64,000 bases of DNA, taken from NCBI GenBank assembly GCA_009692585.1, contig SHYX01000001.1, forward strand, positions 164,749 through 228,748, given 5' to 3'. The DNA is from Myxococcales bacterium (GTDB lineage: Bacteria > Myxococcota > UBA796 > SXON01). A program made the translations under genes and the position numbers. The stretch's first letter is position 1. The number at the start of each line of letters is the position of its first letter. Below, one piece after another: positions 44,448 to 52,962 of the stretch. The notes below the pieces were generated by a model. It was given only the letters and a program-made list of their open reading frames with translations. It ran no database searches and had not been told where the DNA came from.

Positions 44448-44478
44448 GCATCCATGCCCCACCCTGGGGCATGGATGC
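44448..44478. promoter_or_regulatory. Perfect 13-base inverted repeat between divergent genes
   Basis: GCATCCATGCCCC (44448-44460) and its exact reverse complement GGGGCATGGATGC (44466-44478) flank a 5-base loop, ACCCT. It sits in the 104-base gap between the FG-GAP lipoprotein start (44395) and the membrane-protein start (44500). It may be a dimeric-repressor operator or a stem-loop in the leader of the rightward transcript. No -10/-35 is obvious. Function is inferred from symmetry only. Confidence 0.5.
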
Positions 44479-44499
44479 CCCACTTCAGGCTACGTCGCG

Positions 44500-46182
44500 A
44501 TGTTGTCCCGGCTACGCCCCCACCTCGCATCGGCGAGCGCGCTCCTAGGCGTGGCGATGTTCCTTGTTTGGCCGGCACTCTGGTCGGTGGGTGCCGCGGT
44601 CCCGGGCCACCCGCAGTCCGACACGTACGAACATCTGCAGGGGTACCGTTGGGTGGCTGACTCCGTGGTAGCGGGGCGGCTGCCATGGCGGGTCGACGAC
44701 TTCGGGGTGCCCGTCGAGGGGGTGCTCTGGTTCCCGGACACGTTGGGCGCGGTGCTGGCGCTGCCGGCGACCGTGCTGGCCGGGGCGCCCGTCGCGTATA
44801 CGCTCACGCTCACCGCACAGGTGCTCGCGGCGCTGCTGGCCGCCTACGCGCTGGGCTTCCACACCTCGCGGAATCGCAGCGCCGCTTGCTTTTCAGCGGT
44901 GGTGTTCGGCGCGAGTCCCTACGTGCTCGGGATCCTGCACAGCGGCGTGACCGAGTGCCTCCACCTCGCCGCGTTCCCCCTCCTCTGGCTCGCCGGTGAA
45001 GCCGGTCTCCGGGGTGAGCGCCGCGCCTTGGTCGCCGCGGCCCTGGCGTGGGCGTGGCTCGGCTGGGCCAACGCGTACTACGCCATCTTCGCGGCCTTCG
45101 TGCTCCCGATGGTGTGGCTGACCCTCGAGGACCGACCACGGCTCGGGCTGGCGCTCCCGCGCGCGGCGGCCATCGCGGCCGGCGCCTTCCTGCTGGTGCT
45201 CCCGGTTGCCCTGGTGATCCAGGCCAGCGTCAGCGCCGACGGGGCGCTCGTTCGCCAGGAGAGCGCCCCGGGCTGGAACTGGGTGACCCTCCCGGCCAAC
45301 GACATCGCCGGCTTCTTTCTGCCGGGCGATCGGCTCTTTCCCGATCTCGCCTCCCGAGGGAATCTGGGCATCCGGCACGTCTACTACCTGGGTTGGGTCG
45401 CCGTCGTCGTCGCGGCCGCCGCCTGGCGGCGGTGGGGCGCGGCGCTGGCGCTGGCCGCCGTGCTCGCCGCGGGGCCCTCGTTGCACTGGAGGGGGCAGCC
45501 GGTTTCCGTCGCCGGCGAGCCCGTGCCGCTGCCCGCCGCACTGCTCTACGTCCCGGGGTCCCCCTTCCGGGCGGTGCACCACCCCTATCGACTGGTGGTG
45601 CTGCCGATGCTGGTGCTGGCCGCCGCCGGCGCGCACGCACTTCGTCACCGGCCGCGAGTGGCGGTCGCGGCCGCCGCCCTGGTTGTCGGCGAGGCAGTCG
45701 TCGCCCTTCCCGAGGGGTGGCCCGTGGCGACCGCGGGGCTGGAGGGTGTCGCGACGTTACCCGAGGCAGGGGGGGTCTGGGACCTGCCTGCGGACTTCGG
45801 CGCGCTCAACCGGCGGTGGATGGGGCTGCAGGCGGTTCATCGCCGTCCGATCCCCTACACCGTCAACGTCTTTCTGCCCGAGCCCTGGCGGAACAACGGC
45901 CTGTATCAGGCCTCGATGGCCTGCATGCGCCACCCCGAGCGCCACACCCGGAGCCGAGACGGGTGGCCACCGCTCGCGGCGTGGCTGCAGGTCGACTCCC
46001 CGCAGACTGGCGAAGCGTCGGCCGCGGAGATCCGCGCATGGGGAATCCGCTATGTGGTCGTGCACCACGATGTGACCGAGGCATTAGAGCGAATGTGCCT
46101 AACGACGATGCTGCGCGTGGCAGGCGCGACGGAGCTGGTTGACGGCGGGGCTGACCTGAGCGTCTTCGACCTGGGGAGCTAG
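44500..46182 (+). CDS. GT-C/YfhO-like polytopic membrane protein
   Basis: The protein has 560 residues from ATG 44500. About 12 helices alternate with extracytoplasmic loops, and a soluble C-terminal part of about 130 residues ends VHHDVTEALERM and a beta-strand. The first loop (PGHPQSDTYEHLQGYRWVAD) holds a DxxE-type acidic pair, as expected for catalytic loop 1 of GT-C glycosyltransferases. The C-terminal half shares the AWGIRYVVVHHDV pattern seen in YfhO-type proteins. Acceptor and donor are unknown. Confidence 0.75.
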   Translation: MLSRLRPHLASASALLGVAMFLVWPALWSVGAAVPGHPQSDTYEHLQGYRWVADSVVAGRLPWRVDDFGVPVEGVLWFPDTLGAVLALPATVLAGAPVAYTLTLTAQVLAALLAAYALGFHTSRNRSAACFSAVVFGASPYVLGILHSGVTECLHLAAFPLLWLAGEAGLRGERRALVAAALAWAWLGWANAYYAIFAAFVLPMVWLTLEDRPRLGLALPRAAAIAAGAFLLVLPVALVIQASVSADGALVRQESAPGWNWVTLPANDIAGFFLPGDRLFPDLASRGNLGIRHVYYLGWVAVVVAAAAWRRWGAALALAAVLAAGPSLHWRGQPVSVAGEPVPLPAALLYVPGSPFRAVHHPYRLVVLPMLVLAAAGAHALRHRPRVAVAAAALVVGEAVVALPEGWPVATAGLEGVATLPEAGGVWDLPADFGALNRRWMGLQAVHRRPIPYTVNVFLPEPWRNNGLYQASMACMRHPERHTRSRDGWPPLAAWLQVDSPQTGEASAAEIRAWGIRYVVVHHDVTEALERMCLTTMLRVAGATELVDGGADLSVFDLGS

Positions 46183-46200
46183 CCTACGCTGGGTTTGGGC

Positions 46201-47265
46201 TCACTCCGCAGGTTCCCGCCACGCCCCGGCGCGCTTCAGGAGCGCCGCTGCCGCGCCGGGATCGAGCTGATCCGGCGCTGGCGGGTAGTCGTCGAACAGC
46301 GGATGCACGTCGGTGGCGCGCACCCGGCGTCGCAACGTGAGGAAGTGGAGGTAGTGCTCGGGCCACCGCCAGACCCAGGACTCGAACCGCCGAACGAAGG
46401 CCTGGAGGCTGGCCTGGCTGTCTCCCTGCCAGGAAAGCGGCTCGGTGAGGACGACACGGTGACGCGCCTGCCCGGGGGAGCGGATCACGTAGGCCGGGAG
46501 GAGCGCCGCGCCCGAACGCTTCCATATCTGGGCCGGCTGCTCGGAAAGGCGCGCGCGGCGACCGAGGAACTCCACCGGCGACCACTTCGTGCCGCCACCG
46601 CCGTCAAACGCGAGTCCGAGGACCCCGTTGTCCGCCAGCGCGCCAAACGCGGGGCGCAAGAACCGGAACACGTTGATGTGCCGGACCGGGAGCCGCTTTT
46701 CGAGCTGCCACCGGCGGGAGAGCACCCGCTCCCACAGGGGGGTGGTGCGGGTGTCATGGAGGATCTCTGCCCACACCGGTGGCGGGGCGCTGAGCTGGGC
46801 CATGCGGTAGCCGAGGTGGCCGAGCGCCGGCATGATCATCTGGTTGGCGCCGAAGTGCCCGATCAGCACGATCGCGCCTTTGCCCTTGGCGAGCGCGTCA
46901 TCGAGGTGCACGCGACCCTCGACCTCGCACACCCCGCCGATGGTGGCGGGTGTCAGCATCGGGTACCGGAGCACCTCCAGTTCGTTGTAGAGCGTCAGCC
47001 GGTAGGCGTCGGCCACGATCTGCCCTGCCGGACGCGGCATGGCGCGGTCGGCGTAGATGGCGTCGAGCTCGGCGCGCATGTCCCCGTCGCCGAGGCGCCG
47101 GATCACCGCCGCGCCCAGCCGGGCGGCGCGCTCCAGCGTCGGCTGCGAAAGTTGTTCGACCAGCGGCGCCGCCAGGGTGTAGAGACCCAGCCCGCCCAGG
47201 TCCTTGACGAGCATGTCCGGGCGGAGGCCTCGCCGGCGCTCCGCCGGCCGGTCACGCTCGGACAC
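46201..47265 (-). CDS. LpxL/HtrB-like lipid A acyltransferase
   Basis: The protein has 354 residues from GTG 47265, overlapping the end of the acyl-CoA ligase gene; ATG 47214 would give 337. An N-terminal membrane helix (GGLGLYTLAAPLVEQLS) leads to the LPLAT domain: GAIVLIGHFGANQMIMPALG and VLGLAFDGGGGTKWSPVEFL. In LpxL/HtrB the first block is HX4E/D; here it is His137-x4-Gln142, so the proton relay partner is changed. Family members add secondary acyl chains to lipid A. The Gln may mean altered chemistry or a different substrate. Confidence 0.75.
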   Translation of the reverse strand: MSERDRPAERRRGLRPDMLVKDLGGLGLYTLAAPLVEQLSQPTLERAARLGAAVIRRLGDGDMRAELDAIYADRAMPRPAGQIVADAYRLTLYNELEVLRYPMLTPATIGGVCEVEGRVHLDDALAKGKGAIVLIGHFGANQMIMPALGHLGYRMAQLSAPPPVWAEILHDTRTTPLWERVLSRRWQLEKRLPVRHINVFRFLRPAFGALADNGVLGLAFDGGGGTKWSPVEFLGRRARLSEQPAQIWKRSGAALLPAYVIRSPGQARHRVVLTEPLSWQGDSQASLQAFVRRFESWVWRWPEHYLHFLTLRRRVRATDVHPLFDDYPPAPDQLDPGAAAALLKRAGAWREPAE

Positions 47266-48853
47266 GGTCGTCGCGTGCGGGGTCGGGCTCGGTGTCGACC
47301 ACCGCCTTCTTGTCGATCTTCCCGTTGGGGAGTCTCGGGATCTCGGCCCAGAACTCAACGATGCGCGGCACCTTGTAGTTGGCCATCCGGTCGCGACAAT
47401 AGGCCTGCAGCCTCCGGACGTCGAGGGACGAACCGGGCCGGAGCTGGACGATCGCGCGCGCCACTTCCCCGCGAAGGCGCTCTTCTGCCCGCACCACCAC
47501 CACCAAGGCGACGTCGGGATGGAGGCTGAGCACCGCCTCGATCTCCAAGGGAAAGACCCGGATGCCCCCGATCTTGAGCATCTCGGAGCGCCGCCCTGCG
47601 AAGAACACGAAGCCGCTGGCGTCGACCCGAACGAGGTCGCGTGTCTGGTACCAGCCCTGCACGAACTGCCCCGCGGTCTCTTCGGGCTGGTTCACGTACC
47701 CTTCGACCACGGCCGGGCCGCGCATCCACAGTTCACCCACCTCCCCCGGAAGCGCGTCGGCGCCGTCGTCGCCGACGATCCGGATGTGGTAGCCGGGCAT
47801 CGGCTTGCCGGTGCTCCCGGGGCGCGCGGGCTCGCCCGCAAGCATGCCCAGGCCGACGCCGCTGGTCTCGGTGCTCCCCCACACCGGCAGGAACCGAACG
47901 GCGAACGCGGCCTCCATCCGGGTGAGGGTGTCGGTGGAGACGTAGGCCCCGCCCGCCTCGAGCACCCGGAGCGAACGGTAATCCCCACCATGGGCGTCCC
48001 GAAACGCCGACAGCATCTCGTAGAAGCTCGGGACGCCCATCGTCCAGGTGATGCGATACCGTGCGATCAGCTCGGCGGCGACGCGGGGATTGAGGGTCTC
48101 GGCCACCACGAAGGCCCCCCCCACCAGCAGGCTGCGATGGAAGAGCTCGTGGGGGTGGGCGAACACCGAGAACATCCCGAGGTAGATGTCCTCCTCGCCA
48201 AATCCGAGCCCCTCGATCGTCGCGACGGCATTTTCGCTGATCTGTCGATGCGTCGTGAGGGCGCCCTTAGGGCGCCCGGTGGAGCCGGAGGTGTAGTTGT
48301 AGTACACGACGTCGGCGGCGCTGGCCTCGTGGGTGCTGGTCCACGGTGGGCGGGGCGTCTCCCATACGCCGTCGCCGTGGCGTCCGCGGCCGCCCACGTA
48401 GACGACGCGCCGGGGGTCCGGCAAGAGCGACAGCAAGTGCTTGAGGAGGCCGTCGTAGGCGGGCTCCACCACGACGCTGGCAATCCGCGCGGTGCGGAAT
48501 TGGTCGGCGACCTGCTCGGGGTGGAGCTTTACGTTGATGGGGACGTAGATCGCCCCCAGGCGCGCGCAGGCGAAGAAGGCGACGACGACCTCGGGTCGTT
48601 TGGTGAGGAGCATGCCGACCGGGTCGCCGTGGCCGATGCCCGCGTCGGAAAGCACCCCCGCGGCCCGATCGGCGTCGGCGTCCAGCTCGGCCCAGGACCA
48701 CGTCCGCTCCAACCCGAGTAGGGCCGGCCGGTCAGGCCAGCGGTGGGCGGCGCGGCGCAGCAGCGCTCCGAGCGGCAGGTGGACGAGGTCGTGAAGCAGC
48801 GTGCCTCCCGCCCAGGGGCTATCCTGCAACGGGGGGAAAGGGCGCGTCGACAC
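47252..48853 (-). CDS. AMP-forming acyl-CoA synthetase/ligase
   Basis: The protein has 533 residues. GTG 48851-48853 is preceded by GAGG-like purines. The ANL-superfamily signature YYNYTSGSTGRPKGALTTHR carries the P-loop. VWGSTETSGVG is the ATP-binding motif, YQTRDLVRVDASG the A7 block, and NGKIDKKAV the catalytic Lys of A10. Substrate-pocket residues resemble benzoate/acyl-CoA ligases rather than long-chain FadD. It activates a carboxylic acid to acyl-AMP and then to CoA. Between motB and the lipid A acyltransferase, it could supply an acyl donor; this is inference. Confidence 0.85.
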   Translation of the reverse strand: MSTRPFPPLQDSPWAGGTLLHDLVHLPLGALLRRAAHRWPDRPALLGLERTWSWAELDADADRAAGVLSDAGIGHGDPVGMLLTKRPEVVVAFFACARLGAIYVPINVKLHPEQVADQFRTARIASVVVEPAYDGLLKHLLSLLPDPRRVVYVGGRGRHGDGVWETPRPPWTSTHEASAADVVYYNYTSGSTGRPKGALTTHRQISENAVATIEGLGFGEEDIYLGMFSVFAHPHELFHRSLLVGGAFVVAETLNPRVAAELIARYRITWTMGVPSFYEMLSAFRDAHGGDYRSLRVLEAGGAYVSTDTLTRMEAAFAVRFLPVWGSTETSGVGLGMLAGEPARPGSTGKPMPGYHIRIVGDDGADALPGEVGELWMRGPAVVEGYVNQPEETAGQFVQGWYQTRDLVRVDASGFVFFAGRRSEMLKIGGIRVFPLEIEAVLSLHPDVALVVVVRAEERLRGEVARAIVQLRPGSSLDVRRLQAYCRDRMANYKVPRIVEFWAEIPRLPNGKIDKKAVVDTEPDPARDDRVRA

Positions 48854-48902
48854 CCTCCGGCGCGGGAGACGCGGCGCCGGCCCGGGCGGCCGGACGTCGG
48901 CG

Positions 48903-49616
48903 TCAGGGGTACAGTTTGTCGAGCACCCCCGCCGTCGGCGCATGGTCGGCGGTTCTGATGCGCATGGTGACCGACCGCCGCTTGGGGTTGGTCGCCGAGG
49001 TCAGCTCGGCGGCGGCCGACAGGTGCTCGACGTCGAGGCCGCGCCGTCCCAGGATGCGAATCGTCGCGATCGAGCGGGCGCTCGCGAGCCCCCAGTTGTC
49101 CACGAAGGGCGGCCCGGCTATCGGGGTGCCATCGGCGTGCCCGACGACCGACAGGGTGACGGGCTCGCCTCGAATGGCGTCCGCGATGGTCGACAGCCTC
49201 TCGTATGCGCTCGGATGTACGTCGGCTGAGCCCGACTCGAACAGGAGCTGCTCGCCGAGCTCGATGGACAGCGTGTTGTCGAGGAGGCCGATCTCCACAA
49301 GGTTGTCGCTCAAGGATCCGTGCAGACGAGACCGGATGGACTGGAGGGTGGGGTTGCTGGCCGACGCCATCGAGATCGGGTCCTCCAGCGGGGATCGGGG
49401 CGGGACGCCGGCGTTGTCATCCAGCTCCACCAGCATCGGGATCCCCCCGATGAAGGCCGCCTGCACCCCGTGGATGACGGCGTCCATCTTCTGCTTGTCC
49501 GCCCTCGAACTCGACCACAGCACCACGAAGAACGCGAACATGAGCGTCATGAAGTCGGCGTATGAGACCAACCAGCGCTCGTGATTCTCGTGTTCTTCAT
49601 GTTTCTTCTTGGCCAT
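48903..49616 (-). CDS. motB: Flagellar-type stator protein MotB
   Basis: The 237-residue protein has a short cytoplasmic tail, then RWLVSYADFMTLMFAFFVVL with Asp21, the proton-binding residue of stator B-subunits. The plug and linker are followed by an OmpA-like peptidoglycan-binding domain (LLFESGSADVHPSAYERL, SVVGHADGTPI, NWGLASARSIATIRIL). The start overlaps the motA stop (TAATG), the usual coupled arrangement. MotAB torque flagella, but related stators power gliding. The family is certain; the function in this organism is not. Confidence 0.9.
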   Translation of the reverse strand: MAKKKHEEHENHERWLVSYADFMTLMFAFFVVLWSSSRADKQKMDAVIHGVQAAFIGGIPMLVELDDNAGVPPRSPLEDPISMASASNPTLQSIRSRLHGSLSDNLVEIGLLDNTLSIELGEQLLFESGSADVHPSAYERLSTIADAIRGEPVTLSVVGHADGTPIAGPPFVDNWGLASARSIATIRILGRRGLDVEHLSAAAELTSATNPKRRSVTMRIRTADHAPTAGVLDKLYP

Positions 49617-50389
49617 TACGCAGCGGCCTGCTTGTCGCGGTCAGCGTGACGTCCGGCGAAGGGACCGAGCATCTCTTCGATCTGGCGGGCGTTGATCCCC
49701 GCGGCGATCCCGGCGACGCCGAGCAGCACCATGTTTCGGGTCTCCGCGTCGTGGCCGACGATCTTCTTGAGCCGGTTGCCGAGGGGCAGGAAGAGCAGGT
49801 TGGCGAACCCGACCCCGTATATCGTGCCGATGAAGGCGATGGCGATACCGGCGCCGAGCATTTCCGGCTTGTCGAGGTTGCTCATGACGTGGATGAGGCC
49901 CAGGACCGCGCCGAGGATGCCGATGGTGGGACAGTAGCCGCCGGCTGTCTCCCACACCTTGGCCGCCGCGATCCCGTGGTGTTCTTCGAGTTCGGTCTCG
50001 GGCTCCAGCACCCGGCGTACGTCGTCGCCCGAGCAGCCGTCGACGAGCATCCGCAGCCCGCGCTTCAGGAACTCGTCCTGGACGTCACCGAGCAAGTTCT
50101 CCACCGCCAGCATGCCCTCGCGCCGGGCGGTGTTCGACACCCTGACCATGTCCTCGAGCAGCCGGCTTCGGTTGCTGTGGCCCACGAAAACGGCGCGTTT
50201 GGTGAGCTTGGCGCAGGCCTTCAGCTCGGTGTTGGTGGAGGAGAGCCAAGTGGCCCCGACCGTTCCGCCGACGACGATCATGAAGGCCGTGGGCACCACC
50301 AGCGAGCTGATGTGCCCGCCCTCAAGCGCGTTTCCGCCGAGGATGGCCGCCATGGCAAAGACGATAGCCAGAATCGGGGACAGATCCAT
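49616..50389 (-). CDS. motA: Flagellar-type stator protein MotA
   Basis: The protein has 257 residues, starting at ATG 50387-50389 (MDLSPILAIVF; an upstream ATG would add six residues). Four membrane helices surround a cytoplasmic loop that carries GILAVENLLGD-type charged residues. YCPTIGILGAVLGLIHVM contains the conserved Pro of helix 3, and FIGTIYGVGFANLLFLPLGN is helix 4. It forms the H+ channel with MotB. No other flagellar gene is visible in the window, so the pair is isolated. Confidence 0.9.
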   Translation of the reverse strand: MDLSPILAIVFAMAAILGGNALEGGHISSLVVPTAFMIVVGGTVGATWLSSTNTELKACAKLTKRAVFVGHSNRSRLLEDMVRVSNTARREGMLAVENLLGDVQDEFLKRGLRMLVDGCSGDDVRRVLEPETELEEHHGIAAAKVWETAGGYCPTIGILGAVLGLIHVMSNLDKPEMLGAGIAIAFIGTIYGVGFANLLFLPLGNRLKKIVGHDAETRNMVLLGVAGIAAGINARQIEEMLGPFAGRHADRDKQAAA

Positions 50390-50724
50390 CGGCGCAGAGA
50401 CTCCCATCCCCGATTCGGCGGAGGCGCCCCCGACTTGAGGCAGACCGGACCGAGGTGTCGTCGACAGGGTACATCGCGCCCATGCTCTCGGACAAGGGGG
50501 GTGGCCACTTTCCGGAGCTGAACCACGGCAAGGACAGGAAAGAGCAGGCCGGCGTCCTGCTACGGCTCCTGGCCATGGCGGAGCCGGGGCGGGAACGAGG
50601 AGCGACCCGCGCAGCTCAACCCCCCCTGCGAGGCGCCGCTCGACCGCGCGCGCCCACCACCTGCTCGGTGGGTACGACTCGAATCTGGTGGGGCGCTTGT
50701 GCGTGAACGATTAGGCGCGTACCT
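50390..50724. other. Intergenic stretch between motA and queD
   Basis: This 335-base region holds no convincing gene. A plus-strand frame ends HHLLGGYDSNLVGRLCVND at a stop at about 50714 and looks like the tail of a lost gene, without a start codon. Divergent promoters for motAB and queD should lie here, but no recognisable elements stand out. Confidence 0.35.
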
Positions 50725-51165
50725 ATGGTCACCTGCACCCGGCGCCTGGAGTGGGACGCGATGCATCGCATCCCCCGGCATGAATCCAAGTGCGCCGCGT
50801 TTCACGGTCATCGGTATGCCGCCGAGATCACCGCCTGCGCCCCCGAGCTCGACGACCGGGGTCGGGTGGTCGACTTTGGGGTGATCAAGGAGCGGGTCGG
50901 CGGGTGGATCGACCAGAACTGGGACCACACCGCGATCCTGATGCGCGGCGACCCGGATCCGGCCATCGGCGTCCTTGCCGCCAGCAACGCGGCGCATGGC
51001 CGGCCCGTCTACTGGATGGACGACCCGCCCACTGCGGAAAACATCGTCGCGGCGCTGGCGGGGGTCGCGCAGCGCCTGTTGGCCGACACCGGTGTCGAGG
51101 TGGTTCGTGTCCGGCTCTGGGAGACGCCCAACGGGAGCGCGGAGTGGGATGGCCTGGTCCGGTAA
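50725..51165 (+). CDS. queD: 6-carboxytetrahydropterin synthase (QueD)/6-pyruvoyl-tetrahydropterin synthase family
   Basis: This 146-residue protein has the T-fold with zinc ligands His14, His27 and His29 (DAMHRIPRHES ... FHGHRY) and catalytic Cys23. PPTAENIV and LWETPNGSAEW are the conserved substrate-binding ends. It converts dihydroneopterin triphosphate to 6-carboxytetrahydropterin in queuosine synthesis. That substrate is the product of FolE2 (17063-18169), far away in the window. QueD and PTPS are hard to tell apart; Cys-x3-HGH and size favour QueD. The ATG is at 50725; the 3' end overlaps the DjlA-like gene by 17 bases. Confidence 0.85.
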   Translation: MVTCTRRLEWDAMHRIPRHESKCAAFHGHRYAAEITACAPELDDRGRVVDFGVIKERVGGWIDQNWDHTAILMRGDPDPAIGVLAASNAAHGRPVYWMDDPPTAENIVAALAGVAQRLLADTGVEVVRVRLWETPNGSAEWDGLVR

Positions 51166-52144
51166 GCTCGTGGGGGGGCTGATCGGCGGCATGCTGGGCG
51201 GCCCGCTCGGCGCGGGCCTCGGCGTTACCGTCGGGCACGTATTGGGCGATGGCGGGCGTGCGCTGGAGCTGCATCGCCTGGACTGGCAACAACACGGGTT
51301 CGGTGAGTCGGGGCCCGGGCTCGTGCTCACCGCCGTATGGACGGCGCGGGGTCTCGTCGGGGTCGATGTCAGAGTCAGAGTCCGGACCGGCGAGTTCGCG
51401 CATCGGAGCACGGTGACCCCCGAGGAGCCCGTGGAGGACTGCGCGCTGCCGCGTGTCTTCGTTCCCTACGCCCGGCTGCCGGAGTCCGAGCACGTGGAGG
51501 TGATGCTCACCCTGGCGACGTCCGCGGGCCATCAGGACGAAGCTCGGTTTCGCCTGCGCACCCCCAATGCGGTCCGTCGCCTGGGGGGCAGCGGCCCGGC
51601 CCGCGCGGTCATGGCGCTCGTCGGTTGCGCACGAGCGGGAGGCCGTCGCTTGACCCGAAACGACCGGGCGTTCATCCGTGACACCTTCGTCGAAGGGCTC
51701 GCGCTGGACGAGGATGGGCTCCTCTGGCTCCAGGAGTGGCTGCAGGAGTTGGCGTCCGCCGGGGTGCAGCGGCTCAGCGCCGACAAGGTCGCGCGACGTC
51801 TGGGTCCCCACCTCGATGCGGAGGGGAGCGCCCGATTGATGGGGTGGTTGTGGCGTGGTGTCGGCGAGGCCTGGCCCGGAGAGGCGCAATCCGCCTGGGT
51901 CGTAGCGCTCGCCGCCGCGCTGGGCACGCAGGTGGGCGCGGCGGTGCCGACGTCCGACGCGCGCTTGGAGGCGTGGGCGACACTGGCGGTCGCGCCCGGC
52001 ACGACCGGCGAACCGCTGCGCGCCGCGTGGCTTCAGCTCATCCAACGCTGGCATCCCGACCGGGCCCGCACGCCGGAGGACGTCATCGTTTGCAACCGGC
52101 GAATGGCCGAACTCAACGCCGCGTACCGCTTGTTGAACCCCTGA
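51149..52144 (+). CDS. DjlA-like J-domain protein with TerB-like middle
   Basis: The protein has 331 residues from ATG 51149. A Gly-rich membrane segment (GKLVGGLIGGMLGGPLGAGL) matches the anchor at the start of DjlA. Residues about 150-230 resemble a TerB domain (AVMALVGCARAGGRRLTRND). The last 60 residues are a J-domain with His302-Pro303-Asp304 (LIQRWHPDRA), which stimulates DnaK ATPase. Domain order anchor-TerB-J equals DjlA, though sequence is divergent and longer. It overlaps queD by 17 bases. Confidence 0.75.
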   Translation: MAWSGKLVGGLIGGMLGGPLGAGLGVTVGHVLGDGGRALELHRLDWQQHGFGESGPGLVLTAVWTARGLVGVDVRVRVRTGEFAHRSTVTPEEPVEDCALPRVFVPYARLPESEHVEVMLTLATSAGHQDEARFRLRTPNAVRRLGGSGPARAVMALVGCARAGGRRLTRNDRAFIRDTFVEGLALDEDGLLWLQEWLQELASAGVQRLSADKVARRLGPHLDAEGSARLMGWLWRGVGEAWPGEAQSAWVVALAAALGTQVGAAVPTSDARLEAWATLAVAPGTTGEPLRAAWLQLIQRWHPDRARTPEDVIVCNRRMAELNAAYRLLNP

Positions 52145-52157
52145 CCCCGCAGCGCTG

Positions 52158-52922
52158 ATGTTCTTATTCCTCGCCCACCTCGCGGTCGCCGCCGAGCTCA
52201 CCATCTTCACCCAGACGCCGGCGGCGGTCAGCGTCGACGGTCAGCTCATCGAGTACGAGGACGCCAGCCTGCTGCTGGTCGCGCGCAACCTCAAGGGCGG
52301 CAAACACACGGTGACGATCGAGTCGATCGGGCGCAAGCCCATCACCCAGTTGGACGTGCAGCTGAGGCAGACCGAGCGCCTGGACCTGTACTACAGCGGA
52401 CGCACGCTCACGCGGGTGGGGAGCGGGCTCTCGGGCGAGGCGGCCAGGGTAAAGGGGTTGTCGGTGGCCGGTGCGTTGGCCGGCGGGAACTTCGGCGGCG
52501 ACATCGATGGCTGGATCCTGGTGGGGGCCGGTACCGGTCCGGGCGAGGTCGCGGTGGTGATCGTGGATGCCACCGGCAACGGACGCGACCGTCGTTCTCA
52601 GCCGCCGGTGCCTCCTCGGCCCCCCGAGCCGCCGAAGCCCGAGCCGGTGCCGGTGGTGTTCTTGCTGACGGATGGGTTCGACATGAGCAATGTCTACGTG
52701 GACGGGAGCCGTGTCGCCGAGTTTCGAACCAACGACCGGGAGAAGCCCGTAACCCTGATGAGCGGGATGCACACCGTCGAGATCAAGAGCTTCACCGAGT
52801 TCGACACATGGTTCAAGGGGACGCTCCACGTCAGCCCGGGAGAACCGATGCGGATCGGCTACACCGAAGACGACGGCGTCGAGCTCTACAACCGTCCCGG
52901 CAGCGCCTGGGTCCCCAAGTAG
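52158..52922 (+). CDS. Exported PEGA-like protein, unknown function
   Basis: The protein has 254 residues. Signal peptide MFLFLAHLAVAAE is followed by ELTIFTQTPAAVSVDGQLIE and KGGKHTVTIESIG, a PEGA-type beta-sandwich. A Gly-rich stretch and a Pro-rich linker (PPVPPRPPEPPKPEPVP) lead to a second PEGA-like domain (NVYVDGSRVAEF, SGMHTVEIKSF). PEGA domains occur in surface and cell-wall proteins. It starts 13 bases after the DjlA-like gene; co-transcription is likely. Confidence 0.7.
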   Translation: MFLFLAHLAVAAELTIFTQTPAAVSVDGQLIEYEDASLLLVARNLKGGKHTVTIESIGRKPITQLDVQLRQTERLDLYYSGRTLTRVGSGLSGEAARVKGLSVAGALAGGNFGGDIDGWILVGAGTGPGEVAVVIVDATGNGRDRRSQPPVPPRPPEPPKPEPVPVVFLLTDGFDMSNVYVDGSRVAEFRTNDREKPVTLMSGMHTVEIKSFTEFDTWFKGTLHVSPGEPMRIGYTEDDGVELYNRPGSAWVPK

Positions 52923-52962
52923 GGGGATTTCGAATTAGGCAGCCACGGCTCCCGGGGGAAGC

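Noticed and set aside
50455..50706. 83-codon plus-strand ORF upstream of queD
   Set aside because: Composition is Arg/Ala/Pro-rich with no motif; another frame shows a more protein-like but startless tail.
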